Source: Venturia oleaginea
Lineage: Eukaryota > Ascomycota > Dothideomycetes > Venturiales > Venturiaceae
DNA: 64,000 nucleotides
Assembly (NCBI GenBank): GCA_013176395.1
Contig: JABMLP010000018.1
Location: forward strand, 744,001-808,000
Reading direction: 5' to 3'
The notes beneath the pieces are model-generated. The model saw nothing but the letters and a program-made list of their open reading frames with translations. It was not told the origin of the DNA and did not search any database. Shown here piece by piece: positions 1-11,075 of the stretch. Position numbers and translations under genes: made by a program. The number at the start of each line of letters is the position of its first letter. Position 1 is the first letter of the stretch.

Positions 1-584
1 GACGAGTAGACATAGTTCATCGGGTGATTAGACGGACGACACATCAGTCAAAATCCAGCAGGAAGAGGAGACGAGGGAACAATGCATTTCACAAGCACAT
101 CAAAGAAACAGCGACTCAAGGTGGTGTCTTTATCAAACGAACTTTGTCAACCCCCAGTTCACGCCGCTGAATCGATGACAACCCATTGAGAGTTGATCAA
201 GTACGTCCGATGAAAACACCGCTTCAAGTCGCTCTTTCTGCGATGTATAAACTCTTACTTGAGGTGTTCGTGAGATCGGGCGTGGAAGGCGGGTTTTTCC
301 AACCTGTAATGTAAGCAAAATATATGCACAAACATTTCTCAAACAAACACCATCACAACACGAACCCATTGGCATGACAAGGGAAACCATTCCATCTCAT
401 GAGAATCGATCGCTAAAACACAATCAATGAATCAATTTTACCGAAAGGAAAAAAAAACCCAAGTCCACGTCCGTGCTTCCAACTTTTGATGACCGAAAAC
501 ACAAAAACAATAGACTCCCAGGTCTTTAGGGTATAAAGAAGATGTCAAGAAAGAAAGAAAAAATGTGGAGGGGAGGTGGACATG
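1..584. other. Downstream flank of the HMT1-like gene
   Basis: No coding sequence is recognised here. The stretch follows the stop codon of the minus-strand ABC transporter and probably holds its 3' untranslated region. The short open frames show no family motif. Confidence 0.5.
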
Positions 585-3500
585 CTACTCCTCCAACGCA
601 GTCGTAAACCTCTGCACACCAACATCCTCAGGACTATCATCCCCAGAGCCAGAGCCATCCCCGTCCTCCTCCTCCTCCTCCTCATCATCATCCTTATTCT
701 TCTCACCATCATCTTTCCCAAGCTTCCCATCATCAGATTCATTCGTGCCCGCTTCAGATTCATCCAGAATCGGCGGGATAGAAGGATTCATAGGACCTTG
801 CCTTGAATTATCAATAAGAGACCCGGTAATCGAAGATGGACGCGTCACCACCGAAGAAGGTGGCGTGGGAATCCGAATAGCCTTCGCGCTATCAAACGAG
901 CTCAGAATCGACGGATCAGTTGGGCGACGGATCGCCCTCGTGCTGTCAGACGTATCCGTAGACGGTAAATCCTCAGGTTCGATTTCATCCGGGACCGAGA
1001 ACGGGAAACCAGAGTTGCGTCGTTGGTACATGCGGTTGGTAGATCGGCTACCGGGGGTCGTGAGCAGAGATGTAGCCGTGGTATCTGGTGTAGCCGGCTC
1101 GAAGGTAAGGGCGACGTTGCTTTTAGGGGTAATTGGGATGACATGCGCAGTCGTACTTGCAGTCTGGAATGGCGCCATTGTCTGCGTGGCGTAGGTTGGC
1201 TTCGCAGAGATCATTCGGATGGGACCGTCGATATCGGATCCTTCGCTGAAGCTGCCGTTGGGGCTGCCTTCGCCTCCACCTTGTTGAGGTTTTGATTTCT
1301 TACCAAAGCAGCCTTTATCTTTCTTTGACTGGAAAGGCTTGCTTTCACAAGCACCATCTACTTGATCCAGTAGGCTGGATTCGTGGTCGAGAAGAATGAG
1401 ATCCTCTTCTTCGGGATGAGCGGTGACCGAACTGGCCTTGGAACTGTGCAGAGGATTACAATTAGTTTTCGGGTCGCAGCTGGGGGTTAGGTATTTACAT
1501 CCCTATCATAGCCTTTTCCTGTAGTCTGCTTGCGCCAAAGCTCGGAATACTTGCCGGCGGGATTCTGAAGAAGCTCTTCATGGGTGCCTTTTTCAAGAAT
1601 CTTGCCCTGGTCGATTACAATGATCATATCAGCTTCCATTATGGTGGATAGTCTGTGGGCGATAACGAAGGTGGTTCTGCCTTTGCTGAGCTTCTTGAAC
1701 GCGGCTTGGATCTGGGCCTCAATAGATGAGTCTACAGCTGATGTCGCTTCGTCCAGCAGCACAATCTGAGGGTTCTTGAGGAAGATGCGTGCGATGGCGA
1801 TGCGCTGAAGTTCACCTCCAGAGAGCTTGACTCCACGCTCACCGACTTTGGATTTGTAGCCATCAGGGAAGCTTATAATCTTATCGTGAACGGCAGCCGC
1901 TTTGCAAGCCTCGATGATCTCCCCATTCTTCGCATCGAGGCGTGCATAGCGCACGTTTTCCATGACAGTCTGGTTGAAAAGCGCTGGATCTTGTGGAACG
2001 ATACCAATCACCTCTCTGAGGCTGTCGAGAGTCACATCGCGGATGTCTTGACCGTCGATGCAAATACTGCCACTGGTGACGTCGTAGAAGCGGAAAAGAA
2101 GCTTCAAAGTCGTCGATTTTCCTCCGCCAGTTTCACCCACAAATGCGATGGTTTGACCAGGTTCGGCGACAAAATTGAGTCCTGAAATGGTCTGTTTCCT
2201 GCTGTCGTATGCGAAATCGACGTCTTTGAATTCCACTCGGCCTGCAGAGACATCCAGAGTCTTGGCCTCTGGACGGTTTTCCACAGAGGGCTTGGACTGA
2301 ATGAGCTGCAAAAGGCGCTCAGCGTCAACCAAGGTGGACGAAACACGTTTCCATGAAAATGCGAGTGAAGTCAAAGGATTCATCATTACGCCCCAGTACA
2401 TAACCATGGTAACGAAGTTGCCCACGGGCTTCTGGCCTGAAGTGATCTAGAAAGAGGAGAAGTCAGCGCAGGTTTTAGACAGGGTGGTTGAAGCAGTAAT
2501 TCCATGGCACCGCTCATTTCAAAGACAGCATTGTGAACCAGACAACGAGTGCACAAGAGTGGCGATACTTTGAGAGAGCGAACAGAATGGTGATACAAAC
2601 GAGGAATCGGGTTTTCTTACCTGGTAGATGGCAAGAAAAGAAGCCGTCAACAGTCCGACGGTCATGACGAGAGATTGAGCTGCGTAACCAACCCAGAAAG
2701 TGTACAAGTAAGACATTTGTGCGCAGACAGCGCTTGCCACTGTACCCTTGTACTTTACTTGCTCGTGAGGGACGCGGTTGAAATAAGATACTGACTGCCA
2801 ATTGGCGACTGATTCATAGAGCGTCCTGTTCTCGTGGCGGCCTTTTTCGACGTAGAAGCGACGCTTCTCTCGAATTCTTTGCGTGAGTGTGATGCCCATC
2901 CAAGTGTAGATCACACCCACGACGACAACAACGAAGGCGATATATGCGTCGAACAGGTGAGTGATGTAGCCAAGTGATATGAAAATGTCGAGAAAGATGG
3001 GACCGACTCGAAAGCAGACCAATTCGAGCAGGTCATTGAGAGACTCAGCTTGTTCGACAGACTTGAGAACCTCGCCGGAGTCCTTGCTGCTGTGGAAATC
3101 CATTGAAAGACCCATGACATGCTCAAAAGCCAGAGTCTTCAGCCGCGCGTAAGAGTATTGCTGGACTTTGGTTAGGGCTAGAGTCTGAACCACACCAAAT
3201 CCTGCGGAGCTTCCAACCCATTTGAAGAAGATCCAAAGCAAGACTTCTTTCCATGGCATGATACCTTTGCCTTGACCCGTGGTCAGCTTATCAACGATGA
3301 TACCAATCTGCCTCGGCGTCATGACGTTCAAGAAGCGTTTGGTTATCATGTCCAGGAAGCAAATGCCGAGACAAAACTGGATCTTCCAATTTCCAGAAGG
3401 CCAGACGTAGGGGATAAAGACGGCAAAGCCTTCCAGGTAGCCAATCCAGCCCTGCTCCTCGAGACGCTTTTGTTGCTGCCCTTTGATTTCCTTGTCATCC

Positions 3501-4165
3501 TCCTCTTCCTGTTCCTCTTCGTCCGCTGCTCCGTCGGTCGCCGCAATCGGCGTGGCTCCATATGTCGTCACAGCTTTGGAAGCAGATCTATCTGTGTTGT
3601 CTGTCATAAGCGGTTGGCATTCCTCGTCAGACCCAGTCTGCTTCTTTGACCTCAGTAGCACCAGGGAATGCAAGACCAGAGCCAGGAAACAGGCGATTCG
3701 CACGCCTTGCAAGCTAGTTCTCGCCACATGGTAAGGATTAGATGTGGGCAATTTGATGGCAAGAAACAGCACAGCTGTGACGATCTCGAACAACAATCCC
3801 AGCGACCAGACTCCAGCAAAGGTGATCCATGCAGGCGATACGGAACCAAGCAGCAAGACGAATATACTTCCCCAGACAAGAATGGATGAGAGAACGTTGA
3901 GGACTAGGTGTTGCTCCGGGAAATATCCTTGTTCCACAAGCGCGTGGCTGAGGTATAGGATTGCCTGAAGAACGTATGAGAAGACGACCGTCAGACTAAG
4001 ACAGAGGGCCAGGATCCGGCCTCGCGTTGTCTTGGCCGGTTCTTTTGTCGTTTGGGCATAGTGAAGGGCACAGGTATTGATGGCGGTTATAATGGCAAAG
4101 CCAGCCACAATGGAGAGAGGATAGGCGTAGTCCAAAAGGTAGAGGGCTATCGGCGTCGTCTCCAT
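585..4165 (-). CDS. HMT1: HMT1-type vacuolar half-size ABC transporter with long acidic tail
   Basis: Predicted ABC half-transporter of the heavy-metal-tolerance (ABCB6/HMT1) family, which in fission yeast moves phytochelatin/thiol-metal complexes into the vacuole. Exon 1 (4165-2621) encodes an N-terminal multi-spanning domain, an acidic EEEQEEEDD linker and the ABC transmembrane domain. Exon 2 (2446-1499) completes it and adds the nucleotide-binding domain: Walker A GETGGGKST near residue 619, signature LSGGELQR near 723, Walker B IVLLDEATSA near 743. The 174-bp intron between them is phase 0 with donor GTAAGA and acceptor CTAG. A further exon (about 1436-585) adds roughly 280 residues rich in Ser/Pro/Asp/Glu. 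Its junction is uncertain: donor 1498 with the best CAG acceptor (1444) breaks the frame, while an AAG acceptor ending at 1437 keeps it. Family assignment is firm; substrate is inferred. Confidence 0.88.
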
Positions 4166-6375
4166 TGTGAAGATGATGTCGGAATTCGTAGTATTTGTGT
4201 GGAGTGAAATTCAGAGTATGGATGAGAGGAGAGATGTTACAAAGGTGTTGGTGGTGTTGTTTGATGGAAGCCTAAACAGTAGCACGCAGGCAGGCAAGAA
4301 TATGCCGTGTGTTGCTTCTCTTCCAACAACGCGATGTCAAGCTCCTTCCACCAACAACGGAGAGCTGGGTCGGTCTGTTAGTCGTTCTTCAGTGGTTTCA
4401 AATGGTTGAGTCTTACATAGATGGCAGCTTTTCTTCACTTCTTCTTGTTCTTTTCTCGATGAAGCATTTTCAGTCAGCAATGTCCACGTCGATTCATTTT
4501 CTGGCCCTGATGGTCACGCTTCGGCCACTCCAGCGATCAGCACTTGCCTGAGGCTCTGCTTGCCATGTTCACCGAGGCGTGGTGAGGAGATGATGGAAAG
4601 ATATAGTGGCCATGGACGCTGCGCATGGAATACCGTCGCAATTTATGTAGCAGGATTTCCAGTAGGATTTCCTGACAGGAGATGCTAGTGGGATTTCTGA
4701 CAGGAGATGCTAGTAGGATTTCCTGACACCAGATGCATGTCTAGCATCGTCTCGGTACTCACCACAGCAGTTATACATAGTAAATCACGGCCTTAGCTCT
4801 AGCGGACGCAGCCCGATACCTCCGGTTTTGGTTCGTTGTGTGCTACGCCGTGAGCATGCTGCATTGGTATGCGCCATAATGCAAGGTATTTGCTTGTGCT
4901 ACGCCACTTTATTGAAATTGAAGATAAATTGGGGAGGCTGAGGTTGACCGCTTTCTTTGATAACCTCCCCCAAAGCCTTCTTCCATTCCTCCAATATCAT
5001 CCAAAACACCTTGGTCCATTGAATACTCATAGGCACCAGGCTTTCACAGTCTTGCGCCGCGAGCAATCTCCGTTAGCCGAGCATCAACCTGTCGTGCTTC
5101 TGAAGTCATTTTGCACCTATACCTCTAGGCAGAAGTTTGCGCATTCTCGGGTCCTTTCCCTCGGTCTTTGTTGGAGTACCGCAGCGTGACAATCGTCTTG
5201 TAGACCCGGAGATGCCAGACCTGGGCACAAAATCTCCCGCCAGGGTCATCCTCAGCATTTCAGTCCTAGCTGATCTTTCCATCAACTGTACAAGCAGTGT
5301 CATTTCGACCTTGTGAGGATATTGTTGCATACTCTCTAACGCTCATATCTGAACTCCCTCCAACGATGATTGGAAGCCGTACTTTCTGTTCCATCGCAAG
5401 TGGTCGCATTGGCAAGTATGTTTTGCGGGGTCTCGCAGCCCGGTCAAACCTTAACCATTAGCTCCAGCAAAACTCCAAAGGCTCGATGCATTAGTTTTCC
5501 GAGCAGCACTAATCAAGCTTAAAGAGAATGCGGGGTCATCTCCATCGGAGCTGGTAGGGCGATACTAGAATATCCTCACTTGCTACGCACTCCTTCGTGC
5601 GTCCGCGAAGTCCAACTCTTTTATAGCTTTAATGACCTGGAGTATCACGAGCCAAAGGTAACAGAAGTCAGAACCGAACAAGCGCAGTCCCGCATCTAGG
5701 AATATACTCCGCACGCATGCAGTAAGCAAACGGATGGGCTACTTGCTTCCATGCAGTGCTAAACGGGCTCACTGCAATCGTGGTTGGCGGTCTGGCGTTG
5801 GAAGATAACAACTTGCCCTCAGCTTCAATAGCAAGTCGAGACAGCCCGTCAAGATCGTGCCGTCCGTTCGTTCCATCTTCATATCCTGGTTGCTCCGGAA
5901 CCTCAGTCAGCGTCCGCGACCATCTCACTTTTTTCTGGTAGGATCGGGAATATGTTTGCAAGATACTCTCAGTAGATCCATGAGAGAAATGCAACGCGGA
6001 CCTGGAGAAGCAGAATATGTTATGGTCGTGGGGATTACGGGGACAGTATCAGGCTGGAGGTTCAGGGTAGTATTATCCTCTAGCGATTGTTTCGTCATCC
6101 ATTTTTGTTTTTCGGCATTTAGACAGTCCAAGAATCATTGTGATACCATCTTCATCGACGCTTTTCTGATTACCTCCACAATTAGGAATATCACGTGAGA
6201 GAAACTCCACTTTCATGCTCACCCTCGCGGCCTCGCCCTGCCGTGCAACTGCAACTGCAACTGCCAATAATATCGTGTGATCTTCTCAACAACAACAAAT
6301 AGACACCTACATTAACGACACCTAATATCAATCAGTCCTCCAATCAACCATACCTAACGTCGATCGAATCTCGAA
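4166..6375. other. Intergenic region between HMT1-like gene and GAL1
   Basis: 2.2 kb between two divergent genes. I see no gene with recognisable motifs. It must contain both promoters and also holds a short degenerate tandem repeat at 4661-4737. The small open frames lack family motifs and consistent splicing. Confidence 0.5.
4661..4737 (+). repeat. Three-copy 25-26 bp tandem repeat
   Basis: Three imperfect direct copies at 4661-4686, 4687-4711 and 4712-4737. Each begins AGTAGGATTT or AGTGGGATTT and ends GATGCT/GATGCA. The middle copy lacks one C, and the third has CC for GG before the final GATGC. No gene overlaps it. Confidence 0.85.
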
Positions 6376-8046
6376 ATGGAAGTACCAACAGCAACTTCGT
6401 TGAAGGACATCTATCCTGAAAGTGCCCTCGCTGGCCAAACAAAACGATGGGAGCAATTGCTGTCCAAATTCAAATCCGAGTACGGACAACATGCTGATTT
6501 CGTGTCGCGGAGCCCTGGAAGAGTCAACATCATCGGAGAGGTCAGTTTTCCTGAGAACGAGACAGATCTGAACTGTCATTAACAATTGCCAGCACATCGA
6601 TTATTCTTTGTACGAGGTCCTTCCTATGGCATGCACCGTCGACATCCTTCTTGCCGTAGCCGTACAGCCCACTTCTGGCTCTCCAAAAGTTCGTATTGCC
6701 AATATCGACAGCGAGAAATTTCTCACGCGGGAATTCGAGGTCCCCATAGAAGGTGAGGTGAATATTGACGCTACATCTCTCGAGTGGAGCAACTATTTTA
6801 AAGCTGGACTCAATGCTGCAGCACGTCTCTTGCGAAAGTCAGAGGGCAAGTATGAACCATTAAGCTTGGATATTCTAGCCAATGGGACCGTTCCTAGTGG
6901 AGGTGGCCTCTCGAGCAGCGCGGCTTTTGTGTGTGCAAGCGCGCTTGCTGTACTAAAGGCAAGTGGAGAGAAAATAGTTGACAAGAAAGCGCTCGTGGAG
7001 CTAGCTGTTGTGTCAGAACGAGCTGTTGGTGTCAACTCCGGCGGGTAAGTCCGGTCTTCGCACCGCAAGATCGTGAAGCTAGCTGATCCACTTGCAGCAT
7101 GGATCAATCTGCTTCTGTCTTTGGACAACGGGGAAGTGCACTATACGTTTCGTTCAAGCCCGAACTCAAAGCAACGCCTGTTGCGTTTCCAGAAACCAAG
7201 CCAGAGATCACCTTCGTTGTGGCTCAAAGCTTCGTTGCCGCGGACAAGCACACTTCCGGACCGATTCACTACAACCTTCGAGTCGTAGAGTGCAGTCTGG
7301 CTGCTACTTTACTCGCCAGAATCTTCAAGTTGGGAGAGTTGCCAGAAGACGCATCGTCTCTCGGGGTCAGTCTGCGTGGATTCCAGGATGCTTATTTTGA
7401 GAAGCACGAAGGCGTCAAAGACAACAGCCAAATTTCTCCCGAAGAACTAGAATTGCAGCTTACAAAGATGACCCAGCTCGTTGAGGATTACCTACCGCAA
7501 GAGGAAGGCTATAGCCGGGACGAAATTTCAATGATTCTGGGACTCTCAGTGGACGAGATCAATCAACGATTCACCTCCAAATTCCCAGTGCGAGCAGAGA
7601 GGTTTATGCTAAGGCAGAGAGCACTACACGTCTTCAGTGAAGCTGCACGAGTACACAAGTTCAGAGCACTACTAGCCTCGCCCCCAACAGAGAGCGAAGG
7701 TGGCAGCGAAGCGCTTTTGAAGGGACTGGGTGATCTCATGAACCAGACTCAAGATTCCTGCCGAGACGTTTTCGAATGCAGTTGCCCTGAGATCGACGAG
7801 CTTTGCAGCCTTGCGCGAGCTGCAGGGTCTTATGGGAGTCGATTAACAGGAGCAGGCTGGGGAGGATGCAGCGTCCACCTCGTTCCTAAGGACAAAGTCG
7901 AGACCGTCAAAAAGGCTTGGGAAAGCAAGTACTACCGGAAGAAGTGGCCGGAGATCTCGGCCGAACGACTCGCTGAAGCGGTGGTTGTGAGCGAGCCTGG
8001 TAGTGGCAGTTTCCTGTTTACAGTTACTGGCGACCAAGTTGTGTAG
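6376..8046 (+). CDS. GAL1: Galactokinase
   Basis: Phosphorylates galactose to galactose-1-phosphate, the first committed Leloir step, in the cytosol. Three exons (6376-6540, 6593-7044, 7098-8046) splice in frame to 521 residues, close to the usual 500-530 for fungal Gal1. All three GHMP galactokinase signatures are visible: substrate motif GRVNIIGEHIDY near residue 49 (the first intron falls after GE), ATP-binding motif GTVPSGGGLSSSAAF at about 153-167, and C-terminal YGSRLTGAGWGG from about 451. The SSSAA stretch is intact; its loss marks the Gal3-type non-catalytic sensors, so this should be an active kinase. The other Leloir genes are not in this window. The start ATG lies just upstream of a typical galactokinase N-terminus. 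Confidence 0.96.
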
Positions 8047-8372
8047 GGTTAGAACTTTGTTCTAAAATCACATACTTATTCATCGCACCCTGATTTTGCA
8101 TGGCAAAGGCCATGTTGCATTCAGCCCGGACGAAGCAAATTGGGTTACACAGCATAGTCTCCTCCAATATTACCCTTTTTCTTCTTGATCGTTGTCAGCC
8201 CCAAACTCCGTCCACATTTTGAGGACCCGTATCATATTGGTGGTGCCTGTAGGTAGGCATCGGTAAGTATCATTTAATACCGGAGTAGTGAAATAAATAC
8301 TAACCTCTTTTCCAAGACCTTCTCACCACGTTTGTCCAGCTTATAATCTCACTCTGAAATCGGCAGAGAAGG
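8047..8372. other. Intergenic, GAL1 3' side
   Basis: Probable GAL1 3' untranslated region and spacer. No gene or clear element seen. Confidence 0.5.
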
Positions 8373-9019
8373 ATGAACTTGACTACAGGGCATTCACCCC
8401 ATCTACAGCTGCGGTACCTTCTACTAGACCCATCAAAAAAACAGATGAAGCTTTTAGATATCCCGCCTCAAGCTCGCAAGGACGATGAATCTATGTGCTA
8501 CTTATCTTACAATATCTCTCTCTCTACACAAACTGAAACAACGAAACAAAGCCGGTTCTTTGCCATCATCATACATACATACACCTGGGAGATGAACGCC
8601 ACACGATCAACAACCCATTGTTCTCGTTTCGTCAAACCCATCTACGTTACTCTCGTTTATATGGGAAATACATATCAACTCAGTTCAACTCCGGTGTGGA
8701 TCGATACCTTCTGTATCAATCAATCAAGCAAGCTTTACGACTGGATAAGAATTTGCAGGTAGGTCCCTCTGATGCTGATGTTTATTACGAGGTATAGATG
8801 TATTGATCTGGGTTTTGGTTGGGAGGGGTGAGTGTTGCGATAGGTTCGGCAATAATCGGAGCTTTATATAGACTTGTTGTTTTGCGTCTGGACGATGGAT
8901 GGTTGTTTAAAGGGGATGATGACCTCCACAAATATTTGCCCAATGTCCTTGCTAATGATGAGGGGGCGGAGTTGGATATGATTAGAGTAGGCTTGAATGG
9001 CATCTACACTGTCATGTAA
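8373..9019 (+). pseudogene. Decayed HET-domain (heterokaryon incompatibility-like) gene
   Basis: The first open stretch (8373-8762, 129 codons) contains VWIDTFCINQ, the most conserved block of the HET domain, a Pezizomycotina family tied to allorecognition and programmed cell death. An upstream YLSYN resembles the ALSYxWG block. Expected downstream blocks appear only in other frames: LDKNLQVG at about 8738-8763, then pieces like VLIW and LVG near 8795-8825, with stops between. No intron pattern rejoins these. Intact HET proteins are usually several hundred residues with a C-terminal extension, so this reads as a truncated, frameshifted copy. A short real gene cannot be excluded. Confidence 0.5.
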
Positions 9020-9174
9020 TACTCAGACTCTACAATGCGGCAAAGGACACGTCTCGCCGAGAAAGATCTTACTCGAAATAATCGACTTTATCGTTTTGTC
9101 AAATAGGGTATCCATGCCACACAATATTATCTCAACGCCATCCCAAATGAACATATTCTTCAAATGCTCGCAAA

Positions 9175-10781
9175 TCACCGATTCTTTCGATCCACCAACC
9201 CATCCAACTCCGTGATCTCGTCAAGCAATTGTACAGTCTCTGTCGGATTCGCAATCCACGCCGTTGTGCAAGCGAGTCTAGCCTTGAAATCATTGGCTCC
9301 CGCACTTAAAAACTGATCGCCAATATGCAGCGTCTTGGAAGGATTGATGTTGTGGAAGAACTTTTGGCAAACACGGACGCCCCAACTCTTATCACCGATA
9401 TCGACAAAGACGTCGTTGCCGCCGTTGAAAGCGCAGAAGGGTAGGCGGGAACCTACTTCTGAGAGCTCGAGGATCTTTTGCGTGATGAGGACGGTTTCTT
9501 CGAGGGCTTCGCGGGGGAACTTGTGGGGGCCGTTTGGGATCACGCCAACAGCTCTGGTGGGCTATTAGCTTGGATGGTTGGCTATGATGCGCGCCGTACA
9601 TACCTCTCTTTTCTCACAATCCTGCCGTCCAGTCTCAGATTCTTCACGGAGTCCTCAAGTGCACCCTGAGCAGTGTCCAGTAGCGTTGTGATGTCCTCTT
9701 CTGTCCATTGTACCATCTCCGGGAGCAACCATTCAGATCGTGGTACGAATTTAAGCCTGTCTGGCTCGCCAGGAGAATATCTAAATAAATAGCTGCTTTC
9801 TCCTCCCATGACAACCAGATTCTCTTTCAGAGTTGATGGCATGTCCGACTCGTCCACTGCATCGAGCAGACCTTTTAGTCTTTCGTAGTATTTCTTTGCT
9901 TCGGTGTATCCGGCCGCAGTCACAATGCCTATCCTCGTGCCCTTCATGAGGAGATCCATAAGCCGTGATACTATTGCAGCGTCTTCCACAGCGTTTAGCG
10001 ACTTGCCATCGTCATACAATGTGACATCTCCATCGAATGTGACCAGCTCAAGGCCTCCTGCTCTTACTAAACTCAAAACTTGAGCAGTGTTGAGTATAAG
10101 CCGAATGTCGTTAAAAGAGGGCGATACGAAGCGCCGCCAGCTGATGAAGCGTTTATCGTCCTGGTACTTGAAAGCGTCGTGGAGGTCAAGGGGTGTGAAG
10201 AAGATTCCGACCGTGGGTACAAGCATTTTCAGCTTCGAGCGGTTGTGTGTACCGGCATTCTGGTGTTCGACTACGCGACTGTTAGTTGTTAGATGCGAAA
10301 ACGCGGAAGTGGCATTGGACATACTATGGTCGCTTATAAGCACCTCCACGTCTCTCATTATCTCGAGGTATCTCCGCTGTGCAACTTGTGCCATCTTTCC
10401 ACTGGATTCCTTTTGTGCTTCAAAGATAGCCGTTGGCTGGGAATGGAGCACAAACGGCACCGCCAAAAGGCCCTGACATGTCTATGAGTATTTGTACGGG
10501 TTCGAGGGAGAGGTATCGTGGAGACCTTGATCCATTCTATCTACAGCATGTCAGTTTAGTCACTACATTATCAATCCTTCAACTACATACCAACTGATCT
10601 CGTCTGTGGGTCTACACGCATCCAAAGTCAGCCCATCACCAGCTACACATGTTGAGAAGCTCGAATGGTGTTACGGGTAACGCACCTTAAGAGCATCTGT
10701 TATGGAGATGCGTCAGTCTGGGCGAGCAGAAGGAATTGCTTGCAACCAAGACTCACACTCTACTCTGTATCTAGTCGTCAT
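9175..10781 (-). CDS. ISN1: IMP-specific 5'-nucleotidase with micro-exons
   Basis: Hydrolyses IMP to inosine in the purine salvage/degradation route; fungal ISN1 family of the HAD superfamily. Six exons rebuild a 439-residue protein (yeast Isn1 is about 450): 10781-10757 (25 nt), 10696-10686 (11 nt), 10611-10591 (21 nt), 10540-10526 (15 nt), 10472-9604 and 9553-9175. All junctions are GT-AG and phase-consistent. The tiny exons spell the family N-terminus, beginning MTTRYRVEYALK and running into IEWIKGLLAVPF. The HAD-type catalytic motif TFDGDVTLYDD places the Asp pair at about residues 171 and 173. The donor of the 15-nt exon (GTCTCC) is weak. A call from long exons alone would start wrongly within exon 5. 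Confidence 0.93.
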
Positions 10782-11075
10782 GTTTGGAAAGGTTTGAGGC
10801 GGGAGAAGCAACTGTTCAAGTGCAGGTTGAGTGAGTGACGCAGGAACAAGCAAGGTGCTTATACTGGCCTTGTGACAGCTGCCCATGTTCTGCTAACCGG
10901 AAGTAGCACTGAGATGTATGATTGCAGGGGCTCATGATTGGTTGGAGAAACCCACAGAGACGTAGAATCATCACCTAAGATAGTCTTCTTGCCTATGTAA
11001 TCATTGAAGGAAGCAATTATGATATTGTGGATATACTTCAGATACTAATAACTAATAAGTTCATGACTAACCACC

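Noticed and set aside
565..1214. Plus-strand open frame of about 200 codons with a Ser run
   Set aside because: It is the reverse of the acidic C-terminal tail of the HMT1-like protein; the minus frame continues the transporter and the plus frame has no motif.
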